The notes below the pieces were generated by a model. The model saw nothing but the letters and a program-made list of their open reading frames with translations, was not told the origin of the DNA and did no database searches. This document shows, piece by piece, positions 34,211 through 42,228 of a stretch of 51,702 nucleotides of DNA. Numbering within the stretch: position 1 is the first letter of the stretch; each line of letters begins with the position of its first letter. The stretch is taken from positions 1 to 51,702 of the forward strand of contig JAKSJL010000005.1 in the NCBI GenBank assembly GCA_024398295.1, given 5' to 3'. The translations under genes were made by a program, and so were the position numbers. Source of the stretch: Bacteroidales bacterium (GTDB taxonomy: Bacteria; Bacteroidota; Bacteroidia; Bacteroidales; UBA932).

Positions 34211-35298
34211 CTCGCTTTCTTGTATTCATGCATGATGCCACTGTCTCCGACAAGGTATATCTTGCCCTTCTCTATCAGAAGGGCTCTGCCTCTTCCTGCC
34301 TCCATGTTTGACTTGTTGTCTACATTCACGGCGGTGACAAGTCCTCTATGTGTGCTCTTTATGTTCTTGAAGATGGTATGTCCGACGAACAGTCTCTTCA
34401 CTCCGAAGTAGGACAGCACTTTCTTCACGTCCTTTGTGTCTGAAGGATTGTATTTCTTCTTGTTAAGGACCAGGCCTCTGTACCAGATAGGACCGTCCGA
34501 CCCGAACATGAACGGGATGAGACCCTCGGAAGCATTGCGCTCCTTCTTCGTCATGAACAGTCCCTTGCTGACGGTCTCATTGATCGTAGGGATGTCAGCA
34601 CCTTGCTCTATAAGCTCCGTGCTGAGTCCTGCATGTACGAAAACGGCATTTCCGACCACTTCCATGGTGTTTTTTGTGGAGAGCCAGCGGCCAAGCTCCG
34701 TGTCGGGGCCCCACAGCTGCCTGTATTTCATGCCTAATGTGTCCGCAAGAGCCTTGTACTTAGGCTTCATGTATCTGTAGTCGCCGGCCAGGACCATTGT
34801 CTCATGATTTCCGTAGACAAAGGTTACGCGGCCTCCCGCCTTCGCGGCCTCGTCTTCGAGCTTGTAGATGAGCCAGAATATCTGGGGGACATCCTCACCC
34901 CTGTCAAATACGTCTCCTATGATGAAGAGCTCGCCTTCGCCAAATGCCCAGCCGAGCCTTTCGTCTATCACTTTCCCTGCCTGAAGAATGCTCACGAAGC
35001 AGTCCATGCGTCCATGTGGATCCGACATGATGAACATCTTCTCCGGCATGGGACGCTTCCAGTCTGGGCGCTTCAGCTCGTGAAGCTTCACATCGAAGCT
35101 CCACCTGCCGTCGTGCTCGCTGACCGTAAATGTGTCAGCTTCTGTAAATGAGTCACTTATGACCCCGTCAGTGCTGACGCTTATGACTCTTTTCGTGCTG
35201 TCATTTACATGAAGTACATATGGCCCGTCAGCGTTCAGGCCCTGTCCGAACAGGGAGATGCTGACAAGCAGGAACAGAAAGGTGAGTGTTTTTTTCAT
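34207..35298 (-). CDS. Exported Ser/Thr-phosphatase-like metallophosphoesterase
   Basis: A 363-residue protein with a cleavable signal (MKKTLTFLFLLVSISLFGQG). The PPP-type metal and phosphate motifs are complete: SDPHGR near 90, GDVFDRG near 125, GNHE near 165, FVHAGLS near 220 and VGHT near 310. The early SDPHG and GDxFDRG pattern is that of Shewanella-like and other bacterial PPP phosphatases, here exported to the periplasm. It follows the FAD oxidoreductase gene by 3 bp and overlaps the membrane-protein gene by 4 bp. Substrate could be a phosphoprotein or a small phosphate ester. Confidence 0.85.
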   Translation of the reverse strand: MKKTLTFLFLLVSISLFGQGLNADGPYVLHVNDSTKRVISVSTDGVISDSFTEADTFTVSEHDGRWSFDVKLHELKRPDWKRPMPEKMFIMSDPHGRMDCFVSILQAGKVIDERLGWAFGEGELFIIGDVFDRGEDVPQIFWLIYKLEDEAAKAGGRVTFVYGNHETMVLAGDYRYMKPKYKALADTLGMKYRQLWGPDTELGRWLSTKNTMEVVGNAVFVHAGLSTELIEQGADIPTINETVSKGLFMTKKERNASEGLIPFMFGSDGPIWYRGLVLNKKKYNPSDTKDVKKVLSYFGVKRLFVGHTIFKNIKSTHRGLVTAVNVDNKSNMEAGRGRALLIEKGKIYLVGDSGIMHEYKKAR

Positions 35299-35301
35299 AG
35301 G

Positions 35302-36696
35302 CTAAAGTACTGCTCCCCAGTTTTTCAGGGTCTCGATAAGTGTGTTTGTGTCAATGTCCTGGACAGTCTTTCCGCTCTTCACGCTGAGTGCAGCGGCGGC
35401 TCCGGCGGCCTGGCCTGTGCCCATGCAGCTGCCCTGCACGCGCAGGGATGCGTGGGCCTGGCGGTCCGTCGAGATGCAGCGGCCCGCTACCAGAAGGTTA
35501 GGGAAGTCCGGCGTGATGAGTGCCCTGTAAGGCACGTATGCAGGCTGCTCGAGGTCGATCCTGAACTGACCTGCGCCCTTGCTGGCATGCATGTCGATAG
35601 GATGGATGCCTCTGGAGATGCTGTCTTCATATCTGATGCCGCTGACATACTCCTCGCCAGTCACCGTGTGTACGCCCAGGATGCGGCGTGACTCACGGAT
35701 GCCTGCCTGCGGTGCCGTCGCAGACACATAGCAGTCCTTGAATTCAGGGAAGTTCTTCCTGAGCACTTCTGTGAATGTGAATATGTCTTCGCGCAGCTGG
35801 CACTCCGCCTCGGTGAAGTTTCTGTTGTCCGTAGAGTCGGCAGCGCGCCTGGTGATATTCACCGCGCAGCTGCCTCTGTGGAGGACATTGTTGAACCAAG
35901 GACCGCCGAAATCAGGCAGGTCGAGACCTTCCTCCTTCAGCTTGAGAAGCTTCTCGCGCACAGGCTTGCACTGGCTAGGGCCATTTATGCCATTGTGATA
36001 CATGCACTTGTTCAGCAGGTCGCTGTCTGTGTCCACGCCTGAGAGCACGAAACAGAATGATGAAGGCTGCAGCTCGCCGTCAGGGTTCTCCTGCATCGGC
36101 ACACCTGCCATATGGGCGAGGTCTCCGTCGCCGGTACAGTCGATGACGGTGCGGCACTCGAGCGCCTCGAAGCTGTTCTTGTTCTGGATGAACACCTTCG
36201 TGATGCTTTTGCCTACCATCTCGCAGCCCACGAGCGAAGAGTGCATGTACATGTCCACTCCTGCTTCGCGTACCATCCTCTGGCAGAGGAGTTTATACAG
36301 CTCGATGTCGAAGTCTACATTGGCCTTCGGCCACTCTATGAATGCGCCTCCCATGCTCTCGAGTCGCTTGATGAACTCCCAAGGGATGCCGCCGATGACG
36401 AGGTCTCCCTTGAATGCGTACACGCTCAGAGGGGTCACAAAACCCGCTGTCGCCATGCCTCCGAGGAATCCGTACCTCTCGATGATGGCGGTCTTCATGC
36501 CCTGGCGAGCAGCCGCTATCGCGGCAATGACTCCGGCTGGACCTCCGCCGCATACCACTACATCATATGCCCCTGCAAGAGGTGCGGGGCTCTTTATTCC
36601 TTCCTTCGAGGATGAGTCGCATGAGCTGAGCGAAGGTGCCACTGCGAGGGCGGCCAATCCTGCCAGTCCTTCCTTGAGAAATATTCTCCTATCCAT
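35302..36696 (-). CDS. FAD-dependent oxidoreductase with Tat-type lipoprotein signal
   Basis: A 464-residue flavoprotein of the FAD_oxidored group. The start at 36696 gives MDRRIFLKEGLAGLAALAVA with a twin-arginine motif (DRRIFLK) and a lipobox SLSSC, so it should be exported folded and lipidated. After the linker, VVVCGGGPAGVIAAIAAARQG is the dinucleotide-binding GxGxxG; VIDCTGDGDLAHMAGVP and the C-terminal LLVAGRCISTDRQAHASLR and GTGQAAGAAAA complete the flavin site. The substrate is unknown; relatives in Bacteroidota are found in glycan loci. First gene of the four-gene operon with two phosphoesterases. Confidence 0.85.
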   Translation of the reverse strand: MDRRIFLKEGLAGLAALAVAPSLSSCDSSSKEGIKSPAPLAGAYDVVVCGGGPAGVIAAIAAARQGMKTAIIERYGFLGGMATAGFVTPLSVYAFKGDLVIGGIPWEFIKRLESMGGAFIEWPKANVDFDIELYKLLCQRMVREAGVDMYMHSSLVGCEMVGKSITKVFIQNKNSFEALECRTVIDCTGDGDLAHMAGVPMQENPDGELQPSSFCFVLSGVDTDSDLLNKCMYHNGINGPSQCKPVREKLLKLKEEGLDLPDFGGPWFNNVLHRGSCAVNITRRAADSTDNRNFTEAECQLREDIFTFTEVLRKNFPEFKDCYVSATAPQAGIRESRRILGVHTVTGEEYVSGIRYEDSISRGIHPIDMHASKGAGQFRIDLEQPAYVPYRALITPDFPNLLVAGRCISTDRQAHASLRVQGSCMGTGQAAGAAAALSVKSGKTVQDIDTNTLIETLKNWGAVL

Positions 36697-36757
36697 GTTT
36701 GACAATGATTTCGTTATTTTGGACTAAGATACTGATTTTTGTTCAAATACTAATTCG

Positions 36758-36765
36758 TATATTTG
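36758..36765 (+). promoter_or_regulatory. -7 element of the first GH3 gene
   Basis: TATATTTG, 39 nt before the ATG. A TTTG at 36738-36741 is only 16 nt upstream, shorter than the usual 19. Confidence 0.55.
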
Positions 36766-36804
36766 TGAAAACCTAACCAAGCAACTCATTCAAACAAACT
36801 ATCA

Positions 36805-39105
36805 ATGAAAAAGACAATCATCTCTATCGCGGCTGCGCTCTGTACAGTGACTATGTTTGCGCAGCCACAGCTGAAGAAAGACAATCTTAACGAGGTACTG
36901 AAGGCCATGACTCTCGAGGAAAAGGCTGCCCTCTGCGTGGGTGGCGCCCGTGCTGCCATCGTGGAAGGAGTGACCTCAGGTCTTGTGAACGAGGTTCCGG
37001 GAGCAGCAGGTAACACTAGACCTATCGCTCGTCTCGGCATTCCGAACACAGTGCTCGCCGACGGCCCTGCCGGTCTGCGTATTAACCCTACCCGCGAGGG
37101 TGCTGGCCAGACTTTCTACTGTACTGGCTTCCCTGTAGGAACCCTTCTCGCATCTTCATGGGACGTGGCTCTCGTGCAGAAGGTGACCGAGGCTATGGGA
37201 AATGAGGTCCTTGAGTACGGAGTGGATGTGCTCCTTGCGCCAGGAACAAATATCCATCGTAACCCTCTGTGTGGCCGTAACTTCGAGTATTTCTCTGAGG
37301 ATCCTATCCTCTCGGGAAACATCGCTGCTGCCTACATAAACGGTATCCAGGCAAACGGCGTAGGTACTTCTCTCAAGCACTACGCAGCTAACAACCAGGA
37401 GACAAACAGAAATGAGGATGACGCCATCGTAAGCGCACGTGCTCTTCGCGAGATCTACCTGAAGACCTTTGAGATCGCTATCAAGAAGGCAGACCCTTGG
37501 ACTGTGATGTCTTCGTACAACAAGCTCAACGGTGAGTACACCCAGCAGAGCGAGGACCTTCTCACAAAGGTTCTGCGTGAGGACTGGGGCTACAAGGGTA
37601 TCGTGATGACCGACTGGGGAAACAAGCAGGGTACAGTGAAGGCTGTGCACGCACAGAATGACCTCATGGAGCCAGGAAACCAGAACGAGATCGACCGTAT
37701 CGTTGCAGCCGTGAAGGATGGCACCCTCTCAGAGGCAGACCTTGACAGAAACGTGCTCAACATGCTCACCTACATCGTGAAGACTCCTCATTTCAACAAC
37801 TACAAGTACTCGAACAAACCTGATCTCGCTGCTCATGCGAAGGTAGCGCGCGAGGGTGCAGCCGAGTCCATTGTCCTCCTCAAGAATGACGGTGCAGCTC
37901 TTCCTATGGCAGGAAACGAGTCAGTGGCACTCTATGGTATCGGCGCCATTGACTTCGTGGCTGGAGGTACCGGTTCAGGAAATGTGAACAAGGCATATGT
38001 AGTGAATATGGTAGATGGCCTCAAGAATGCAGGCTTCAAGCTTGATCAGGCCATCATCGACTACTATCAGTCATATATCGCATTCGACAAGGCTTCAAAG
38101 AAGCTCGCAGGCACAGCTCAGGGCTGGTCTACATGGGGTGGCACCAAGTACAGCGAGATCGCTGTCCCAGCAAATGCAGTCGCAAGCCATGCGAAGGCAA
38201 ATGATGCAGCTATCATCGTAATTGGCCGTAATGCCGGTGAGGGCGCAGACCGTAAGGTCATCGACGACTTCGAGCTTACCGACATCGAGCGTAATCTCAT
38301 CAGCAATGTCTCAAGAGAGTTCCACGCCCTCGGAAAGAAGGTCGTAGTGGTTCTCAACATCGGTGGCGTCATCGAGACCGCTTCTTGGAAGCACCTTGCA
38401 GATGCTATCGTTCTCCCTTGGTCTCCAGGTCAGGAGGGTGCAAATGCTGTGGCTGACATCCTTGTCGGTAAGGTCAACCCTTCAGGAAAGCTCCCTATGA
38501 CTTTCCCTATCTCATACATTGACCACCCATCATCAGCAAACTTCCCTTCAAACTACACCAGAAACACCACCCCTATGTTCGGTTGGGGCAGACCAGCTCC
38601 TAAGCAGAAGGACGTAGACTTCACAAACTACGAGGAGGGTATCTGGGTAGGTTACAGATTCTTCGAGACAAATGCAGTGGAGGTTTCTTATCCATTCGGA
38701 TTCGGCCTCTCATACACCTCATTCGCATATTCTAAGCCTGTCGTAAAGGCTGGCAAGGATGGCTTCACCGCCACCGTCACTGTCACTAACACAGGCAAGG
38801 TAGCAGGTAAGGAGGTAGTAGAGCTTTATGTAAGCGCTCCTGCAGCAGGTCTTGAGAAGCCAGAGAAGGAGCTCAAGGCATTCGCGAAGACCGGCCTTCT
38901 TCAGCCAGGTCAGAGCGAGACCCTTACCTTCGAGGTAAGCGCATACGAGCTCGCTTCGTTCAATGAGAATGCAAACTGCTGGGAGACTGCAGCTGGTGCA
39001 TACACTGTGAAGTTCGGTGCTTCAGTGGCAGATATCCGCGCTACAGCAGCCTACAAACAGGCTAAGGCTCAGACATGGGCTGTCAGCAATGCATTTGTAA
39101 AGTAA
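36805..39105 (+). CDS. Exported GH3 beta-glycosidase, copy 1
   Basis: A 766-residue GH3 enzyme with a signal peptide (MKKTIISIAAALCTVTMFAQ). Domain order: N-terminal TIM barrel (about 30-330) with TSLKHYAANNQETNR and the nucleophile Asp270 in IVMTDWGNKQG, a sandwich domain (about 350-600) with ESIVLLKNDGAALPM and WSPGQEGANAVADILVG, and a fibronectin-III-like C-terminal domain (about 660-750, FGFGLSYTSFAYS then TVTVTNTGKVAGKEVVELY). The set is that of beta-glucosidases and beta-xylosidases; an exact substrate is not readable. YhhN follows 1 bp later. The family is certain, specificity is not. Confidence 0.92.
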   Translation: MKKTIISIAAALCTVTMFAQPQLKKDNLNEVLKAMTLEEKAALCVGGARAAIVEGVTSGLVNEVPGAAGNTRPIARLGIPNTVLADGPAGLRINPTREGAGQTFYCTGFPVGTLLASSWDVALVQKVTEAMGNEVLEYGVDVLLAPGTNIHRNPLCGRNFEYFSEDPILSGNIAAAYINGIQANGVGTSLKHYAANNQETNRNEDDAIVSARALREIYLKTFEIAIKKADPWTVMSSYNKLNGEYTQQSEDLLTKVLREDWGYKGIVMTDWGNKQGTVKAVHAQNDLMEPGNQNEIDRIVAAVKDGTLSEADLDRNVLNMLTYIVKTPHFNNYKYSNKPDLAAHAKVAREGAAESIVLLKNDGAALPMAGNESVALYGIGAIDFVAGGTGSGNVNKAYVVNMVDGLKNAGFKLDQAIIDYYQSYIAFDKASKKLAGTAQGWSTWGGTKYSEIAVPANAVASHAKANDAAIIVIGRNAGEGADRKVIDDFELTDIERNLISNVSREFHALGKKVVVVLNIGGVIETASWKHLADAIVLPWSPGQEGANAVADILVGKVNPSGKLPMTFPISYIDHPSSANFPSNYTRNTTPMFGWGRPAPKQKDVDFTNYEEGIWVGYRFFETNAVEVSYPFGFGLSYTSFAYSKPVVKAGKDGFTATVTVTNTGKVAGKEVVELYVSAPAAGLEKPEKELKAFAKTGLLQPGQSETLTFEVSAYELASFNENANCWETAAGAYTVKFGASVADIRATAAYKQAKAQTWAVSNAFVK

Positions 39106-39106
39106 G

Positions 39107-39805
39107 ATGAGATCGCTTTTCTCCAAGCCTCTGGTGCTTGTGCTGTGGCTGCTCACAGCCATCCTGTATTTCGTGTGCAGGTTCTGTATCGGCCAGCCTC
39201 TCGAGGCGATCAGCAAGCTCTTGCCGGAGATAGTCATCATGGTGGCCCTGTATCAGAACAGGGCTGCCATTGATAAGAAAACCTATGTGCCTGTGATGCT
39301 GGCGCTTTTCTTCTCGATGATAGGTGATACCGCAGGCGAGATGAAGGGCGGAAACATTGGGCAGATAGCCTTTGTGCTTCAGATATTCTTCTTCCTGATC
39401 GCACAGATCCTGTATACTGTGTGCTTCGCGCGCCACATCCAGGCTTCTGCATTCGCGGACTTGAGGAAGGCCGTCTTGAAAGTGCTTCCGCTGCTTGTCA
39501 TACTGGTGTATCTAGTGGTAGTAGGCTCCAAGGTATTCGCTTCTATCGACAGCATTGTGTTCACCATAGCGTGTGGAGTGTACCTTCTAGCCTTGCTGGG
39601 CACTGGGACCACCAGCGTGCTTCAGACCCGCCCTCATGGCTGGCTGTTCGTGCTCGGAGCGATGTTCTTCATCTTCTCCGACTCCATCATCGCGATAGGC
39701 GCATTCGTGCAGCCTGTGCCACATTCGGGACTCATCATCATGAGTACCTACTTTATCGCACAGATGCTTCTAAATATCTCACTGATAGGGGATTCCCGTC
39801 GCTAG
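39107..39805 (+). CDS. YhhN-family membrane protein (lysoplasmalogenase-like)
   Basis: A 232-residue integral membrane protein with about eight helices. YhhN/TMEM86 motifs appear: MLALFFSMIGDTAGE near residue 65 and FFIFSDSIIAIGAF near 190, holding the two conserved Asp of the family, whose eukaryotic members hydrolyse the vinyl-ether bond of lysoplasmalogens. Plasmalogens occur in some anaerobes, so a lipid role is possible but unproven. It begins 1 bp after the GH3 stop, and its stop shares CTAG with the convergent radical SAM gene. Confidence 0.8.
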   Translation: MRSLFSKPLVLVLWLLTAILYFVCRFCIGQPLEAISKLLPEIVIMVALYQNRAAIDKKTYVPVMLALFFSMIGDTAGEMKGGNIGQIAFVLQIFFFLIAQILYTVCFARHIQASAFADLRKAVLKVLPLLVILVYLVVVGSKVFASIDSIVFTIACGVYLLALLGTGTTSVLQTRPHGWLFVLGAMFFIFSDSIIAIGAFVQPVPHSGLIIMSTYFIAQMLLNISLIGDSRR

Positions 39806-40866
39806 AGAGTCTTATGGTAATGGCAGTTGATGACCTCGTCACAGCTGCCATGCCAGTTATGCATCCCGTTTCCAAGGCAGTCCTTGAAGACGGGACATTT
39901 CTTGCACATGCCTTTCCTGGCCCAGCGCCTGTCCCTGAAGGCTTCGAACCTGTGGTTCCAGACATCGTAGAAGTTATCCTTGTAGATGCTGCCCTGTGAG
40001 AATACATCCCTGTCGATGTTCGGGCAGGCGCAGATTCTTCCGTCGATGAGTATGGAGGCTATGGTGAGACCAGCCCTGCAGATGTATGGCGTCTGCCTTA
40101 CCTTGGTCTCGTACTTCCCGAGGTAGCCCTCGCAGCTGAAGGTCACGTTCATCTTCGACTCAGGATGCTCCCTTTTCGCCTGGATGAAGTCCATCAGATA
40201 CTTGAACTCGTCATCTGTCAGATGCATGTCTGGGTCGTCCTTCGCACGTCCGATAGGTATGATGGTGAATATGCGCCACTGCTTCACGCGCATCCCTGAA
40301 AGAAGATCGTGGATCTGCTGCAGCTGCTGTATGTTCTTCTTGTTTACGCAGGTCACGACATCTAAGTTCAGCCTCCTGTCTGCTGCCGCGATGGCTATCG
40401 CTCTCTTCGCTCGCTCGAAGCTGCCATCCCTTCCGCGCATCCAGTCGTGCTCGGCCTCCAGCCCGTCCAGGCTGATGGTGAGGGCGCCCATGCCTGCTCC
40501 CATCAGCTTCGCGTGCATGGCCTCGTCATAGAAGAAGCCATTTGATACCATGCCCCATCCCATCCCTCTTCGGATGATCGAGTCCCCGACCTTCTCTATG
40601 TCTGGACGCAGAAGAGGCTCTCCGCCTGTCAGCACGACAGTGAAGTCACGTGGTATCTCCTTGCTTGGAATGGTGTCGATGGCCGCGAGGAAATCCTCGA
40701 GCGGCATATCCTTGTCGGAACTTGAAGACATGCAGTCACTGCCGCAGTGCCTGCATCTAAGATTACATCTGGTGGTACATTCCCAGAACAGATAGTTCAG
40801 CTCATGAACCTTCGCTTCATTTTCTCTGAACAGACGGAAGAGAAAGGTTCTCAGTGCGTTTCTCAC
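39802..40866 (-). CDS. Radical SAM/SPASM enzyme of the rSAM/lipoprotein system
   Basis: A 354-residue radical SAM protein. The 4Fe-4S/SAM motif is Cys34, Cys38, Cys41 (CNLRCRHC, CxxxCxxC), followed by GGEPLLRPD near residue 80. The last about 100 residues form a Cys-rich SPASM-type domain (CRAGLTIASILIDG, CACPN, GMCKKCPVFKDCLGNG, NCHYHKTL) for auxiliary clusters. Architecture and partner fit the family annotated as TIGR04133, found next to a small lipoprotein in Bacteroidales. SPASM enzymes mostly modify peptides or proteins, so the lipoprotein is the presumed substrate. It starts with GTG at 40866, overlapping the lipoprotein stop by 4 bp (GTGA). No second Bacteroidota natural-product precursor is seen nearby. 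Confidence 0.88.
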   Translation of the reverse strand: MRNALRTFLFRLFRENEAKVHELNYLFWECTTRCNLRCRHCGSDCMSSSSDKDMPLEDFLAAIDTIPSKEIPRDFTVVLTGGEPLLRPDIEKVGDSIIRRGMGWGMVSNGFFYDEAMHAKLMGAGMGALTISLDGLEAEHDWMRGRDGSFERAKRAIAIAAADRRLNLDVVTCVNKKNIQQLQQIHDLLSGMRVKQWRIFTIIPIGRAKDDPDMHLTDDEFKYLMDFIQAKREHPESKMNVTFSCEGYLGKYETKVRQTPYICRAGLTIASILIDGRICACPNIDRDVFSQGSIYKDNFYDVWNHRFEAFRDRRWARKGMCKKCPVFKDCLGNGMHNWHGSCDEVINCHYHKTL

Positions 40867-41237
40867 TTGCTTCTCTTGATGTTCAGGGTGAGATCATTCA
40901 TGCCGAAGCCGATGATGAGTGTGTCCATACGCTGGTATGACTCTATATCGGCCACTACCTCGAGCTCCATGTCCTTTCCTAACAGTTCGTCATCCAGGTA
41001 GATGAGAGCTACGCCGTCCTCGTTACTGTAGGTGGTCTTGCCCCAAGGCTGTGAATCGTCTTCGCGAAGCCTTACTCTGGCAGAATTCACTGGCTCTCCA
41101 TTCGTGGCGTCCAGCACCTTGATCCTGACAGGCTCTTGTAGTTCACCTATATATGCAGGGCTTCCATAGCATGCCTGGAATACAAACAATGCTGTGGTGA
41201 GAGATGCTCCCTTGAGGATGTTTCTTATAAGCTTCAT
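40863..41237 (-). CDS. Small lipoprotein partner of the radical SAM enzyme
   Basis: A 124-residue lipoprotein, signal ending VFQAC with Cys23 followed by YGSPA; the Cys-Tyr-Gly start after the lipobox is characteristic of the radical SAM-associated putative lipoproteins (TIGR04134-like). The mature part has a carboxypeptidase-regulatory-like beta-sandwich pattern (EPVRIKVLDATNGEPVNSARVRL, shown in full length only in the gene) and a short Lys-Arg C-terminus (LNIKRSK). Apart from the lipidated Cys it has no other Cys, so a thioether bridge between Cys and another residue in the mature part is not possible; modification of another residue type is. Directly upstream of, and overlapping, the radical SAM gene. 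Confidence 0.82.
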   Translation of the reverse strand: MKLIRNILKGASLTTALFVFQACYGSPAYIGELQEPVRIKVLDATNGEPVNSARVRLREDDSQPWGKTTYSNEDGVALIYLDDELLGKDMELEVVADIESYQRMDTLIIGFGMNDLTLNIKRSK

Positions 41238-41272
41238 ATCGTCAGCGTTTTAGATGCTGACAAATATAATGA

Positions 41273-42127
41273 TTATTTCGTGGAATTACGATACATCCTT
41301 GGAGACATTCCGGTGATTCTTTTGAAATACTTGCCGAACAGCGACTGATTCGGGAATGAAAGTGCGTCGCTGACCTGGTCGATGGACATGCTTGTGGTGC
41401 GGAGCAGGGTCTTCGCCTCGGCGCATACGAAGTCGTCGATGCAGTTCAGCGCAGGCCTTCCAGTGACATCCTTCACTGACTGTGAGAGGTACTTAGGTGT
41501 GATGCAGAGCAGGTCTGCGTAGTATGTGACGTCGCGGCTGTATCTGTAATGCTTTTTCACAAGGGCAAAGAACTCGTCAGAGATACGCTCTGCACGGCTC
41601 TTCTTCCTGTCCAGAAGCTGCTGCCCGTCCATCGCAAATCCATATAATACGGTGAGAACCAGATGTTTGATGGTCTCGATCTTATAAGGCGAGTCCTGAG
41701 CGACCACTGCATTGAGGATGAGGTTGAATGCGGCTATCACATTCTCCTGTCCGTCAAGCGGAAATACCGGAGTGCTTGAGAGGCGGCTCCGGAGCTGGCT
41801 TCCCAGGTTTGCATCTGACAATACCTCGTCTGAGAATGGCTTCGAGAGCATCAATGCATCAAGCATGGCGTCCTCGCTTGCCTTCACATGTCTGACAATG
41901 GAACCGTCCAGGTAGACCACCATCGCTGGCGCTACCACCTCATGTTCTGTCGAATTAATGCTTACGGTAATGGTACCCTTCGTCAGGAAAAGTATCGTGG
42001 TGGATTCGGCAAAGTATGGCCTCTCGCTTGTTTCCCAGAATTCATCGAAATTAAGCAGAAGCGCGTCATTCAACACACGTTTGTCATAGCCTACTACCGA
42101 GTCGAAGTAGTCTCTCTTATTAATCAT
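41273..42127 (-). CDS. AraC-family transcriptional regulator
   Basis: A 284-residue regulator: N-terminal cupin-like sensing domain (TTILFLTKGTITVSINSTEH at about 42-61) and C-terminal AraC DNA-binding domain with two helix-turn-helix units (ADLLCITPKYLSQSVKDVTG and DALSFPNQSLFGKYFKRITG). The end GMSPRMYRN is the usual AraC finish. This compact type in Bacteroidota often controls nearby metabolic genes. Candidates here are the GH3 genes, the orphan EIIC or the rSAM pair; no site was assigned. It reads in the same direction as the rSAM pair, 35 bp upstream of the lipoprotein. Confidence 0.9.
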   Translation of the reverse strand: MINKRDYFDSVVGYDKRVLNDALLLNFDEFWETSERPYFAESTTILFLTKGTITVSINSTEHEVVAPAMVVYLDGSIVRHVKASEDAMLDALMLSKPFSDEVLSDANLGSQLRSRLSSTPVFPLDGQENVIAAFNLILNAVVAQDSPYKIETIKHLVLTVLYGFAMDGQQLLDRKKSRAERISDEFFALVKKHYRYSRDVTYYADLLCITPKYLSQSVKDVTGRPALNCIDDFVCAEAKTLLRTTSMSIDQVSDALSFPNQSLFGKYFKRITGMSPRMYRNSTK

Positions 42128-42228
42128 TAGGTTTTTAGGATAGTTCTGACCTCAAATATCTAAATTATTGGAAGAAAAATCCTATTACAACCAGAGAGTT
42201 TGGATATATATACTAAAAGAAGGGAGGT

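Noticed and set aside
36697..36757. A clear promoter for the FAD-oxidoreductase operon
   Set aside because: The minus strand carries TAGTATTTG, one base off the TAnnTTTG spacing, and no good -33 box; too weak to call.
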